Notes: generated by a model not told the origin, from the sequence alone. Positions 14,195-23,986 are shown, counted from the stretch's first letter. The stretch: 32,030 nt of DNA from Alicycliphilus sp. (GCA_018054745.1 JAGPIX010000020.1:1-32030), one strand, 5' to 3'. Numbers and translations: made by a program.

Positions 14195-17100
14195 TCAACC
14201 GCCTTGCGCGACCGTCAGCTGGGCATAGTGGCCCACGAGGCTCAGCAGTTCCTCGTCGGAATAGGGTTTGCCCAGGTAATGGTTGACGCCCAGCTGCGCG
14301 GCATGGTCGCGGTGCTTTTGCGCGATGCGCGAGGTGATCATGATGATGGGCAGATCGGCCAGCGCCGCGTCCGCGCGGATGTTGCGCGCCAGGTCGAAGC
14401 CGTCCATGCGCGGCATTTCGATGTCCGACAGCACCACCGCCGGGCGCTCCTGCTGCAGCCGCGCCAGCGCCTGCAGGCCGTCGGTCGCCAGCGCCACGCG
14501 GTAACCCTCGCGCTGCAGCAGGCGCTGCGTGACGCGGCGCACGGTGATGGAATCGTCCACCACCAGCACCAGCGGCACCTGATCGAGCTGCGCCACGGAC
14601 GCTGGCGCCGACATGCCGGCACGCGTGATGTCCGCCACCATGCCCGCATCCTGCGCCGCGGGCGCCAGCATGGCCGCGCGCGCCTGCTCGCCATACACCG
14701 TGGCCAGGGCCACGGGGTTGTAGATCAGCACCACCGCCCCCGAGGCCAGCACCGACATGCCCGCCACCCCCGGCAGGCGCGACAGCTGCGGCCCCAGGTT
14801 CTTCACCACCACTTCCTGATTGCCCAGCACCTCGTCCACATGCAGGGCCAGGCGCTGCGAGGCGCTGCGCAGAATGATCACCGGCCGGGTCTTGCCCGCC
14901 ACTTCGGTGCTGCGCGGTGCCGATTGCATCAAGGCGCCGGCCCAGTAGAACGGCAGCGACTCGGATCCTTCGGCAAACCACTGGCTGGCATAGGCGGCGT
15001 CCACCTGGGCCACCGGGCTGCGGCGCACCACCTCCACCAGGTTGGCCGGCACGCCCAGGGTCAGCCCGCCGGCGCGCAGCATGACCACCTGGGTCACGGC
15101 CGTGGTCAACGGCAGCAGCATGCGGAACGACGAACCCTTGCCGGCCTCGGTCTGCGTCTCGATACGCCCGCCCAGGGCATTGAGCTCGGCGCGCACCACA
15201 TCCATGCCTATGCCGCGGCCAGACAGGCCGGTGACTTCGCTGGCGGTGGTGAAGCCGGGCCTGAAGATCAGGTTCGCGGCCTGCGTGGCGGTGATGGGTT
15301 CGTCCGGCGCAATCAGCCCCTGGGCCACGGCCCGGGCGCGGATGCGCTCCAGGTCGAGGCCGGCGCCATCGTCACTGAACTCGACCGAAACGTCGTTGCC
15401 CTCGTGGCGCAGGGCGATGGTGATGGTGCCCACGGCCGGCTTGCCCGCGGCCACGCGCGTCTCGGGCGCCTCTATGCCATGGCCGGCGCAATTGCGCAGC
15501 AGGTGCTCGAACGCCGGCGCCATGCGATCGAGCACGCCGCGATCCATCTCGATCGACCCGCCGGAAATGTCCAGCTTGATCTGCTTGCCGGTTTCCTTGG
15601 ATGCCTGGCGCACCACGGCGTACAGGCGCTCGGCAATGCTCTCGAACTCCACCATGCGCGTGCGTAGCAGGTCGCGCTGCAGCTCGCGCGCCTGGCGGCC
15701 CTGGGCGATCAGGTCGTCCTCCGCCCCTTCCATGCTGCGCTGCAGGTTGCGCTGCACCGTGGCCACGTCGTTCACCGACTCGGCCATCATGCGCGTGAGT
15801 TCCTGCACGCGGGTAAAGCGGTCGAATTCCAGCGGGTCGAACCCGGCCGCCACATCCTTGGACAGGGCCAGCCGCGACTGCATCTGCGTCTCGGCCTGCA
15901 CCTCGATGTCGCGCAGCTGCTGGCGCAGGCGCTCCAGATTGCCCGTCAGGTCGGCGAGCGACGCGCGCATCTGCCCCAGGCGCGCGTCCAGGCGCGAGCG
16001 CGAGATCATCACCTCGCCGGCCTGGTTCACCAGGCGGTCGAGCAGCTGCGCACGCACACGCACCGACTGCGTGGCGGCGCGCTGTGCCGGCACGGTGGCA
16101 CTGGCGCTAGCCGGCACGCGCCAGGACAACGGCGCGGCGACGGGGGCGGCGGCCGCCGGCAGCTGCGGCACAGCCGCAGCAGACGCCGGCGTGGCGGCCT
16201 CGGGCGCGGACACCACCATGGGTTCGGACAGCGGTTGCGCGCCAATCGTGCGCAGGACGTCAAGATCCGCCTGCAGGACATCAAGGCTGGCCAGCAGGGG
16301 CTCCACCGCCGCCGTGGTGACGCCGTTGGTGCCGATCTGCTCGACGGCGGTTTCCATGCGGTGCGCCATCTCGCCCAGGCGCATGGCGCCGGCCAGGCGG
16401 GCACTGCCTTTCAAGGTGTGCAGCGCGCGCAGCAGCTCGTTGCGGGCACTCAGGTTTTCCGGGCGGGCCGCCCATTGGCGCAGCGCCGAGCCCAGGGCCG
16501 GCAGCAACTCGGCCGCCTCTTCCTCGAAGATGGGGAACAGGTCCGGGTCGATGACGTCGAGTGCGTCGATGTCATCGTCGATATCGTCAACGGCGGCGAC
16601 CGCACGCGCAATCGCTTCATCGATGGCGCGGTCATGCTCGAAGCCGGCCTCCAAGTCCTGCCCTGCGGCATCTGGCTGGTCATCCGCTGGCTCGCTGGTC
16701 TGCCCGGACGGTTCGGTCGGCAGGTCGGCCACCTCGTCCTGCATGGCCAGGTCGCCAAACTCCAGCTCCAGCGTGTCGGGACTCTGCGCCATGGCCTCCA
16801 GCGGCGCCGCGCCGCTGCTGACCTCGATGCGCAAGACGGCCTCCAGGCGCTCGCGCACCGAAGGATTCGGCTCCTTGAGAAAACCGGCGGCAAACTGGTG
16901 CAGCAGGCGACGAATGTCGTCGGCCGCTGCATTGCAGGCCTGGGCATGCTCGGCCAGGCCATGCGGCAGCAGCTGCACATGCTGCAGCGCATGCTCCAGC
17001 TGGCGCGCCAGATCCGACAGGGCGGCAAAGCCCACGGTGGCCGAGCTGCCGGCCAGCGAATGCGCCAGCGCCACGGCCGCCTCCGGCACGGGCCGGTGCA

Positions 17101-20100
17101 ATTCCAGCGACCATTCCTGCAGCTCGGTGGCCAGGCGGCGCGACCATTCGTCGGCCTCGTTCAGATAGACGTTGTACAGCGGGATGCCGATGCGCAGGTG
17201 CTCAATCACCTTGATCGCCTCGTCCGTGGAGGGCAAGACTTCAAGCGCCTCGGATTCATCGGCCTCATCGCCAGCGGCCACGGCCTCGGGCGGCTCGGCC
17301 TCGCCTGGCTGGCCCACGCCTTCGACCGCATCCACCGGAATGTCAAGAGCAAAGCCATCGTCCAACGGACTGGGCTGGTGCAACACCTCTTCGGCGGCCG
17401 TGTCGGCAACAGCCAACCCCGTGGACTCGGGCAGCGGCTCGGTCACATCGTCGGCCTGGGCCTGCAGCGCCTGCTCGAAGACCGCGAAATCCAGCTCGTC
17501 CAGCAGTACGGTTTCGGTCACCTCGACGGCGGGCGGCACCGACGCCGCAAAGTCCGGCAGCTCGATGCAGGTGTCGGCAAAATCCTGCTGCGGCCCATCG
17601 CCGTGGTCCTCAAGGCGGGGCTCGGCATTGGCCGACGGTGCCGACTCGGCCTCATCGGCCACGACCGGCGGCAGCGCCGGCTCCGGACTGGGTTCGACCT
17701 CCATCAGGAATTCGCTGGCGGCTGTCAGCGGCAGCAGGGTGCCCTGCTCGCGCATGGCCGTGGCGGCGGCGCCAAAGGGCAGCGCCTGCCAGTGACCGGC
17801 GACGCCGGCCTCGATGTCATCGGCCCAGCGGCCAAAGGCCTGCAGCGCCTCGTCGGACAGCTGCAGCAGCGGCGCCGACATGGGCTTTTCCTCGGCCAGC
17901 CAGGCATTGAGCGTTTGCTCCATGGCCCAGGCTGCCTCACCGAACTCGGCCAGGCCCACCATGCGCGCGCTGCCCTTGAGGGTGTGGAAGGCGCGGCGCA
18001 GCGTGGTCTGCTCGCTCAAGTCGCCCGGTTCGGCGTGCAATGCCTGCACGGCCGCCAGGCCGGTGGCCACGACTTCGCGCGCCTCCTCCAGGAAGATATC
18101 CAGAAGCTCCGCATCGTCGTCGGCATCGTCGTCGGCGCCCGCATCGGGCAGTGTCACCGCGGCCACAGGGACCAGCGGGGTCGGCGCGACCTCGGGCTGC
18201 GGCAACACCGGCGCAGCATGGACGGCAAGATCCAACGGGGCTGGCTCGGCAGGCTGCGGCACCACTGCTTGCGGCGCGGGTTCTGGCTCTGACTCAGGCG
18301 CGGGCGACTGCGCCTGGGCTGGCGCGGCTGCGCTCGGCTCCGGCTGCCCCACGGGCGCGCGTCCCATGACGATGCGCAGCTCTCCCAGCTCCTGGTCATA
18401 GACAAACAGCTTGCGCGCCATGGCACGCTGATAGCTCAGCATGTCGATGAGAAAACCCAGGGCGCCCAGGCTGTTACCCAGCTTCTCGAATACCTGCTGT
18501 CGCTCCTCGGGCGCCACCTCGCCCACCAGCAGCCGCTCCACCATGTCGCGCATGCGCACCACGGCCAGCGATGCCTGGTCCAGGCCCAGCAGCGACAGCA
18601 CGCCGCGCATTTGCTGCAGGCCGCCAGGCACGCCGGCCAGGGGCGCCAGATCGTCGGGCTGGCGGAAGAACTGATCCATGGACTTTTCGGCCTCGGCCAT
18701 GGTGGCGCGCAGCTCACCGACCACGCTGCCCATGGTCTGCTGGTCGCTGACACGGCGGTACAGCTCCTCCATCCAGGACTCCAGCGGTTGCGACTGGCCG
18801 CCCGCGACAACGCTGTCCAGGCGCTCGGCCAGGCGCTCGGCGCGCTGGCCCATGGCGTCACGGGAGGCGTCGAGCTCCTCGAACGAGGCCTGCAGGTACA
18901 GCACGGCAGTGGCCACCTCCATGGCCAGGGCCGCTGGCGGGGGTTCACCGCTGCGCAGCGTGACGTCCAGCACATGCGTCAATGCCTGCGCCAGGCGCTC
19001 GCTTTCGGGGCACAGCTTGCGCAGCGAATCGCACACCAGGCTGAACTGATCCACCGCCGGCTTGAGTTTGTTGCGATCACCGCCGGCCAGGGCCGACCAG
19101 GTTTCGGTGGCCGCGGCAATGCGCTTGCGTGCCTGCGCCAGCAGCGCAGGGTCGAACAGGCCAAAGCGTGGCCGTTCGTAGTCCACCGGCGGGTGGCGCT
19201 GCAGACCAAAGCTCTGGCGCACGGCCTGCAGTGCCGGCGTGGCGACCGCGGCCGTCGGCTCGGGCGCCGCCTGCGCACAGAAAAACAGCAGATCCTGCAA
19301 CAGACGCTCAGTGATGCCGTGCTCGCCCTTGGCCAGCGTGGCGTACTGCATGAGCACGCGCGATGCGACGCGCTTGGCGTACAGATCGGGCTTGAGCGCC
19401 TGCTGCGCCAGGGCCTCGAAGAAGCCGGCGCAGACCGTCCAGAACATGCGCACCTGGGGCTCTGCCTGTGCCGCGGCAAAACCCTGGGAGATGGCCCGCA
19501 TGTCTGCGGCCGCACCCGGGTCGGCGTTCTTGACGATGCGCAGCACGGCGCTGTCCAGGCGCGAGCGCGCCTCGGCGCCATAGGGCAGCGGGGCCACGCC
19601 CACGGGCAAGGCCGGGGCCTGCACGGGCGCGTTCATGGGCCACAGATCGGCCGGATGCACGCGATCGACGCCAGCCAGGGCCTGCACGTCGCGGTACTGC
19701 GGAAACAAGGCGACCGGTGAAATGCGCTGACCCGCCAGCACGCATTCCAGGTATTCGATCAGCGCAAAGCTGGCGCGCTCTATGGTGCGGGCGGCATCGT
19801 CGCTGCACAGCTCGGGGCGGTGCACGAAGCGCTGCACGGCGGCCTCCATCGCGCGCAGCAGCAGTGCCGGCGACTCCATGCCCACCATCGTCAGCGCGCC
19901 ACCGGCCTGGTGCAGCTGCTGGCGCGCAATGCGCAGTGCAGCGGCATCGAGCGCCGCCAGGTCTGACTGGCGCGCCATCTCGGCGTCGCGCACAAAGCGG
20001 CGCATGGACTTGGCAACACCCTCCAGGGATTTGCGCAGCTCGTCGAGCACCCATGCCAGCGGCCCGAGATCCTGCTCGTTCTGAGTCCCGTCGGCGCCCG

Positions 20101-20128
20101 TTGCGGTTGCGGCGTCAAGAGATGACAT
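14195..20128 (-). CDS. chpA: ChpA: multi-Hpt hybrid chemotaxis histidine kinase for type IV pili
   Basis: ATG 20128 follows GGGGA by seven bases and is preferred to an upstream TTG at 20155, giving 1977 residues. Hpt-like modules run along the N-terminal two thirds: HQAGGALTMVG (about 72), a His-less copy LQQMRGVLSLLG (about 504), HTLKGSARMVG (about 718), HSLAGSSATVG (about 1021) and HTLKGSARLAG (about 1238), with an Ala/Pro/Glu-rich linker near 586-650. Next are the CheA dimerisation region, the ATPase domain (LLRNCAGHGIE near 1546, FSDDGAGLD, GRGIGMDVV), a CheW-like domain, and a receiver with LVVDDSITVRR, VVLSDIEMPRMDG and LGKPYS. It should phosphorylate PilG and PilH to control twitching motility and cAMP-type surface responses. 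Confidence 0.95.
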   Translation of the reverse strand: MSSLDAATATGADGTQNEQDLGPLAWVLDELRKSLEGVAKSMRRFVRDAEMARQSDLAALDAAALRIARQQLHQAGGALTMVGMESPALLLRAMEAAVQRFVHRPELCSDDAARTIERASFALIEYLECVLAGQRISPVALFPQYRDVQALAGVDRVHPADLWPMNAPVQAPALPVGVAPLPYGAEARSRLDSAVLRIVKNADPGAAADMRAISQGFAAAQAEPQVRMFWTVCAGFFEALAQQALKPDLYAKRVASRVLMQYATLAKGEHGITERLLQDLLFFCAQAAPEPTAAVATPALQAVRQSFGLQRHPPVDYERPRFGLFDPALLAQARKRIAAATETWSALAGGDRNKLKPAVDQFSLVCDSLRKLCPESERLAQALTHVLDVTLRSGEPPPAALAMEVATAVLYLQASFEELDASRDAMGQRAERLAERLDSVVAGGQSQPLESWMEELYRRVSDQQTMGSVVGELRATMAEAEKSMDQFFRQPDDLAPLAGVPGGLQQMRGVLSLLGLDQASLAVVRMRDMVERLLVGEVAPEERQQVFEKLGNSLGALGFLIDMLSYQRAMARKLFVYDQELGELRIVMGRAPVGQPEPSAAAPAQAQSPAPESEPEPAPQAVVPQPAEPAPLDLAVHAAPVLPQPEVAPTPLVPVAAVTLPDAGADDDADDDAELLDIFLEEAREVVATGLAAVQALHAEPGDLSEQTTLRRAFHTLKGSARMVGLAEFGEAAWAMEQTLNAWLAEEKPMSAPLLQLSDEALQAFGRWADDIEAGVAGHWQALPFGAAATAMREQGTLLPLTAASEFLMEVEPSPEPALPPVVADEAESAPSANAEPRLEDHGDGPQQDFADTCIELPDFAASVPPAVEVTETVLLDELDFAVFEQALQAQADDVTEPLPESTGLAVADTAAEEVLHQPSPLDDGFALDIPVDAVEGVGQPGEAEPPEAVAAGDEADESEALEVLPSTDEAIKVIEHLRIGIPLYNVYLNEADEWSRRLATELQEWSLELHRPVPEAAVALAHSLAGSSATVGFAALSDLARQLEHALQHVQLLPHGLAEHAQACNAAADDIRRLLHQFAAGFLKEPNPSVRERLEAVLRIEVSSGAAPLEAMAQSPDTLELEFGDLAMQDEVADLPTEPSGQTSEPADDQPDAAGQDLEAGFEHDRAIDEAIARAVAAVDDIDDDIDALDVIDPDLFPIFEEEAAELLPALGSALRQWAARPENLSARNELLRALHTLKGSARLAGAMRLGEMAHRMETAVEQIGTNGVTTAAVEPLLASLDVLQADLDVLRTIGAQPLSEPMVVSAPEAATPASAAAVPQLPAAAAPVAAPLSWRVPASASATVPAQRAATQSVRVRAQLLDRLVNQAGEVMISRSRLDARLGQMRASLADLTGNLERLRQQLRDIEVQAETQMQSRLALSKDVAAGFDPLEFDRFTRVQELTRMMAESVNDVATVQRNLQRSMEGAEDDLIAQGRQARELQRDLLRTRMVEFESIAERLYAVVRQASKETGKQIKLDISGGSIEMDRGVLDRMAPAFEHLLRNCAGHGIEAPETRVAAGKPAVGTITIALRHEGNDVSVEFSDDGAGLDLERIRARAVAQGLIAPDEPITATQAANLIFRPGFTTASEVTGLSGRGIGMDVVRAELNALGGRIETQTEAGKGSSFRMLLPLTTAVTQVVMLRAGGLTLGVPANLVEVVRRSPVAQVDAAYASQWFAEGSESLPFYWAGALMQSAPRSTEVAGKTRPVIILRSASQRLALHVDEVLGNQEVVVKNLGPQLSRLPGVAGMSVLASGAVVLIYNPVALATVYGEQARAAMLAPAAQDAGMVADITRAGMSAPASVAQLDQVPLVLVVDDSITVRRVTQRLLQREGYRVALATDGLQALARLQQERPAVVLSDIEMPRMDGFDLARNIRADAALADLPIIMITSRIAQKHRDHAAQLGVNHYLGKPYSDEELLSLVGHYAQLTVAQGG

Positions 20129-20173
20129 GGATGCGTCCCCGGCTGCTTGAGCCAATGCGTTGATGAGATGGCG

Positions 20174-22417
20174 TCAAGCGATCTTGAATCGGGCCACGGA
20201 CTGGCGCAGCTCGTCGGCCATGCGCGAGAGCTCGCGCACCTGCTGCGCCGTGGCGCGCGTGCCCTCACCCGTCTGCTCGGTCACGGCAAAGATGTGCTGG
20301 ATGTTGTCGGCCACGCCGTTGGCCAGCTCCGCTTCTTTAGAAGCAGAGGATGAAATCTGCTCAATCAGCTCAGCCAGCCTGCGCGAGACGCTATCAATTT
20401 CGCTGAGCGCGGTGCCGGCGCTGTCGGACAGCCGTGCGCCCTCGACCACGCCCTGGGTGGAGCGTTCCATGGCGGCCACCGCATCCTGGGTGTCGGTCTG
20501 AATGGCCTTCACCAGCGCCGAGATCTGGCGCGTGGCGTCGGCCGAGCGCTCGGCCAGGCGCTGCACTTCCTCGGCCACCACCGAGAAGCCACGCCCGGCC
20601 TCGCCCGCGGACGCGGCCTGGATGGCGGCGTTGAGCGCCAGCACGTTGGTCTGCTCGGTAATGTCGGAAATCAGCTCGGTGATCTCGCCGATCTCCTGCG
20701 ACGATTCGCCCAGGCGCTTGATGCGCTTGGAGGTGTCCTGGATCTGGTCACGGATGGCGTTCATGCCGCCGATGGTGTTCTGCACCGCGCGCAGGCCCTG
20801 GTCAGCCGCCTGCAGCGACTGGCGCGCCACGGCGGCCGATTCCTGCGCCTGCGACGACACCTGGTTGATGCGCGAAGCCATGTCCAGCACCGAGCGGCCG
20901 GTCTCGCGGATCTCGCGCAGCTGCTCGGTCGAAGCCGCCAGCAGCTCGGTCGAAGTGCTGTCCACCTGCGCCGTGGTCTGCGCCACGCGCGCCGCCGTGT
21001 TCTGCACGCTGCCCACCAGCAGGCGCAGCTCCTCCACGGTGTAGTTCACCGAGTCTGCAATGGCGCCGGTGATGTCCTCGGTCACCGTGGCCTCCTGCGT
21101 CAAATCGCCCTCGGCCACCGACTGCAGCTCGTTCATTAGGCGCAGGATGGCGGCCTGGTTGGCGTCGTTGACGCGCTTGGCCTCCTGCTCCTGGCGCTTG
21201 GCATCGATCTGCAGCGCCTCGGCGGCCACCTGGCGGCCGCGGCTGTCGAGCAGCTGCACGCGCGAGACGCCCACGCCGCACAGCAGCACGAACAGGCCCG
21301 CCACGACCAGGGCGGCAATCTGCCCCGGCCCCACGCCGGACTGCGCGGACAGCTTGTCCTGCAGGGTTTCGAGCTGGCGGCGCAGCGGCTCGCTGTCGGC
21401 CACGATGGCCGCCTGCGCCTGGCGTGCCGCCGCCAGGCCTTGCAGGTTGCCCAGGATGGCGCCGGCCTGCGTGCGGGTCTGGTCAAACAGCGTGATCAAT
21501 GCCTGCAGCTGCTCGCGCGTCTGCGCGTCGCGCGTGCCGGCCAGCAGGCTCTGGGCGATCTCCTTGAAGGAATTCAAGTCCTTGCCGAGCAGGAACACCG
21601 ACTCGGGGTTCACACCCTCGGCGGCCTGGAACTCGTTGGCTGACTTGCCGATGCGCTGCGTCAACATCACCAGCTGGCCGGCGGCCGAAATGTCGGCCGC
21701 CGGCGCGGCGTTCTGCAGCTTCAGCGCGGCAATGCCCTCGGCGCTCTCCAGCAGGGCCGGAGACTGCTGGTTGATGGCGCGCAAGGCCTCACCCACCTGG
21801 GTCAGGATGGCCTTTTGCCCCAACAGCAGGCCGGCATTGCGTTCGGCCCGCTCCACCAGCGGGTTCATCGCTTCGAGCTCGGGCTTGAAGGATTCGCCCA
21901 GCGCCTGCACACCCAGTTCGGCATCGCCGGCGTTGAGCGCACGCAGATTGCGCGCCAGCACGTCGGCACTGTCCTTCATGTCGGCAATGGCCTGCGGCTG
22001 CCCTGCCAGTGCCTGCGACACCGACTTGGCCAAGCGTTGCGACTGCATCAGCGACTGCCCCATGGCGGCCAGCTGCTTGGCAGACCGGCTTGACTGCTGC
22101 AGCGCCCAGCCGGCAATCAGCGCCAGCAGCACCAGGCCCACGCCCAGCAGGATCAGCAGGCGCCGCTGGTGCGTCCCGGTGCTGGCACTGCCGAGCAGGG
22201 GCAGGCTGATCTGCTCTTGTTCAGCCACGCCGGGCTCGGGCTTGCGCACGGTGTCGCCATAGTCGCCGAGGACGCTGGGCATGCCGTCGGCCTGGTAGGC
22301 CTGTGACAGAACACCGGCGGAGATCGAGTCCTGGATGATGTCCGGCTGGCCCAAATCAGCATCGCCTTGGACAGGCTTGCGCAAAAACAGTTTTTCCAGT
22401 GGATTGACGACGGACAT
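20174..22417 (-). CDS. pilJ: PilJ: methyl-accepting chemotaxis protein for type IV pili
   Basis: ATG 22417 has GAGG six bases upstream and is preferred to GTG 22429; the product is 747 residues. An 85-residue cytoplasmic N-terminal extension precedes transmembrane segment 1 (about 86-106); the second is near 366-386. The periplasmic part holds two PilJ-type modules, [15 protein letters not shown] (about 118) and [15 protein letters not shown] (about 242). The cytoplasmic coiled coil has the signalling tip [20 protein letters not shown] near 587-607 followed by [10 protein letters not shown]. It should sense pilus retraction or surface contact, and signals through PilI to ChpA. It is longer than the 682-residue P. 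aeruginosa protein, mostly from the N-terminal extension. Confidence 0.94.
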   Translation of the reverse strand: MSVVNPLEKLFLRKPVQGDADLGQPDIIQDSISAGVLSQAYQADGMPSVLGDYGDTVRKPEPGVAEQEQISLPLLGSASTGTHQRRLLILLGVGLVLLALIAGWALQQSSRSAKQLAAMGQSLMQSQRLAKSVSQALAGQPQAIADMKDSADVLARNLRALNAGDAELGVQALGESFKPELEAMNPLVERAERNAGLLLGQKAILTQVGEALRAINQQSPALLESAEGIAALKLQNAAPAADISAAGQLVMLTQRIGKSANEFQAAEGVNPESVFLLGKDLNSFKEIAQSLLAGTRDAQTREQLQALITLFDQTRTQAGAILGNLQGLAAARQAQAAIVADSEPLRRQLETLQDKLSAQSGVGPGQIAALVVAGLFVLLCGVGVSRVQLLDSRGRQVAAEALQIDAKRQEQEAKRVNDANQAAILRLMNELQSVAEGDLTQEATVTEDITGAIADSVNYTVEELRLLVGSVQNTAARVAQTTAQVDSTSTELLAASTEQLREIRETGRSVLDMASRINQVSSQAQESAAVARQSLQAADQGLRAVQNTIGGMNAIRDQIQDTSKRIKRLGESSQEIGEITELISDITEQTNVLALNAAIQAASAGEAGRGFSVVAEEVQRLAERSADATRQISALVKAIQTDTQDAVAAMERSTQGVVEGARLSDSAGTALSEIDSVSRRLAELIEQISSSASKEAELANGVADNIQHIFAVTEQTGEGTRATAQQVRELSRMADELRQSVARFKIA

Positions 22418-22435
22418 GTGCTGCCTCACAAAAAT

Positions 22436-22963
22436 TCATGCGCTGATGCTGAGAAACGTCGGGTGCTGCGCCAAGGCCTGCAGGCTCAGCTCCTGCCAGC
22501 GCGTGCCCTGTGCATCGACATAGGTGTTGCCCCAATAAGCGGCGGCCTCGGCGGCCGGCGGCTCGGAGGCGACAAACGCCTGAGCGCCGCGCAGCCCCAC
22601 CAGCCTGTCCACCAACAGCGCGGCATTCACCTCCAGGGCGGCGTTCAAGGCCAGCAGGCTGGATTCGAACAGCGCCTGCTCCGGGCGCGCAGGCGAGCCG
22701 CCCAACAGGCCCGCCAGATCCACCACCCCGGTGAGCGTGCCGCGCAAATTGGCCACGCCCAAAAACCACGGTTGGGTATAGGGGACGGGCTGCACGCCGG
22801 TCCAGGAAAAGATCTCGCCCGACTGCGCCAGGGGCAACAGGAAATGCTGCGCGCCAGACTCCACGGCCAGCCAGGAGGCGACGGCCACGCCCTCGGCCTT
22901 GGCGGCCTGCAGGCGCGCGGCCAGCCTGGTCTGCAGCTCCTTCAGGGCTTCGCGATTGGCCAT
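22436..22963 (-). CDS. pilI: PilI: CheW-like coupling protein
   Basis: The 175-residue protein is a CheW-like domain: WLAVESGAQHFLLPLAQSGEIFSW, then VPYTQPWFLGVANLRGTLTGVVDLAGLLG, which contains the conserved (V/A)NLRG motif of CheW proteins, then LLVDRLVGLR near the end. It should link the receptor PilJ to the kinase ChpA at the cell pole. It lies between pilH (4-bp gap) and pilJ (18-bp gap) on the same strand. The start ATG at 22963 is clear. A second CheW-like protein, ChpC, is not in the locus. Confidence 0.93.
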   Translation of the reverse strand: MANREALKELQTRLAARLQAAKAEGVAVASWLAVESGAQHFLLPLAQSGEIFSWTGVQPVPYTQPWFLGVANLRGTLTGVVDLAGLLGGSPARPEQALFESSLLALNAALEVNAALLVDRLVGLRGAQAFVASEPPAAEAAAYWGNTYVDAQGTRWQELSLQALAQHPTFLSISA

Positions 22964-22967
22964 GGTG

Positions 22968-23333
22968 TCAGTTCAGCGCGTCGATCTTGGCCTGCAGCTC
23001 CGCAGGATCGACCGGCTTGGTGATGTAGCCACGCGCGCCCTGGCGCATGCCCCAGACGCGGTCTGTTTCCTGGTTCTTGCTGGTGCACATGATCACCGGC
23101 ACATCGGCATACAGCGGGTCGCGCGTGATGGAGCGCGTGAGCTGGAAGCCGTTCTGGCCGGGCATGACCACGTCCATCAGGATCAGATCCGGCTTGTCCT
23201 CGGCCAGGCGGCGCAAGGCCTCTTCGCCGTTTTCGGCGGTGCGCACCTGCATACCCTTTTTTTGCAGCAGGTCGGTCAGGTACAGCAACTCGGTCTTCGA
23301 GTCGTCCACGACCAGCACTTTGCGGATAGCCAT
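22968..23333 (-). CDS. pilH: PilH: CheY-like response regulator
   Basis: A single receiver domain of 121 residues: VLVVDDSKTELLYL with acidic pocket Asp10/11, phosphorylation site Asp54 in LILMDVVMPGQNGFQLTR, Thr/Ser in IMCTSKNQETDRVWG, and Lys in YITKPVD. The motif MCTSKNQETDRVWGMRQGA is characteristic of PilH. In P. aeruginosa PilH is linked to pilus retraction and acts as a phosphate sink or counterpart of PilG. The ATG at 23333 overlaps the pilG TGA by one base (TGATG); a GTG at 23336 directly before it is an alternative. Confidence 0.93.
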   Translation of the reverse strand: MAIRKVLVVDDSKTELLYLTDLLQKKGMQVRTAENGEEALRRLAEDKPDLILMDVVMPGQNGFQLTRSITRDPLYADVPVIMCTSKNQETDRVWGMRQGARGYITKPVDPAELQAKIDALN

Positions 23334-23731
23334 CACATCACTCCTTGTTGCGCATTGGCAAATTGCTGCACGGCCAGCAGCAGCTGGTCTTTGGTGAAGG
23401 GTTTGGTGAGGTATTCCTGGCAGCCGACCATGCGCCCGCGCGCCTTGTCGAACACCCCGTCCTTGGAGGACAGCATGACCACCGGCGTATCGGAAAAGCG
23501 CGCGTTGCGCTTGATGATGGCGCAGGTCTGGTAGCCATCGAGCTTGGGCATCAGGATGTCGCAGAAGATCAGCTGGGGCTGGTAATCATTGACCTTGGAC
23601 AAGGCGTCGAAGCCATCGTCGGCCAGCAACACCTCGTGACCGCCCTGCTTCAAAAAAATCTCGGCACTGCGCCGAATGGTGTTGCTGTCGTCCACCACGA
23701 GTACTCTGAAAGTGGTATCGCTTGTCGTCAT
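23333..23731 (-). CDS. pilG: PilG: CheY-like response regulator
   Basis: A single receiver of 132 residues: VLVVDDSNTIRRSAEIFLKQGG with the acidic pocket at Asp14/15, Asp58 in LIFCDILMPKLDGYQTC, VVMLSSKDGVFDKARGRMVG and Lys in YLTKPF. The SNTIRRSAE and SSKDGxFDxARG motifs are PilG hallmarks. In P. aeruginosa PilG promotes pilus extension and adenylate cyclase activity. A TTG at 23737 in frame is an alternative start and lies at a better distance from GAGGAG. That GAGGAG is also followed by a five-codon ATG reading frame whose TGA overlaps the pilG ATG. It is first in the Pil-Chp operon, below rubA. Confidence 0.93.
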   Translation of the reverse strand: MTTSDTTFRVLVVDDSNTIRRSAEIFLKQGGHEVLLADDGFDALSKVNDYQPQLIFCDILMPKLDGYQTCAIIKRNARFSDTPVVMLSSKDGVFDKARGRMVGCQEYLTKPFTKDQLLLAVQQFANAQQGVM

Positions 23732-23798
23732 AGCCAATTTCCCATTGCTCCTCTTAGGCGGTCAAAACACCAGGCCGGCCATCGCCGCGCCCGCCATC

Positions 23799-23972
23799 TC
23801 ATATTTCGACCATCTCGAAATCCTGCTTGCCGGCCCCACATTCCGGGCATGTCCAGCTCGCCGGGATGTCCGCCCAACGGGTGCCTGGCGCTATGCCGTC
23901 CTCGGGGCAACCCTCGGCCTCGTCATAGATCCAGCCGCACACCACGCACATCCAGGTCTTCAGGTCGGTCAC
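23799..23972 (-). CDS. rubA: Rubredoxin
   Basis: A 57-residue protein that starts with GTG (a TAA lies two codons upstream in frame). It reads [20 protein letters not shown] at the start and has both iron-binding knuckles: CVVCG (Cys9 and Cys12) and CPECG (Cys42 and Cys45), joined by the usual [12 protein letters not shown] segment. The four Cys residues bind one iron for single-electron transfer in the cytoplasm; the partner is not evident. It is on the same strand as pilG, 67 bp upstream of it, and divergent from the thiD-like gene. The rubredoxin-pilG neighbourhood is common in betaproteobacteria. Confidence 0.93.
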   Translation of the reverse strand: MTDLKTWMCVVCGWIYDEAEGCPEDGIAPGTRWADIPASWTCPECGAGKQDFEMVEI

Positions 23973-23986
23973 AGCTTAAGGGGCAC

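Noticed and set aside
15042-18292. Plus-strand open frames of about 700 codons over chpA
   Set aside because: Antisense shadows of chpA with Ser/Arg- or Gln/Arg-rich composition and no motifs.
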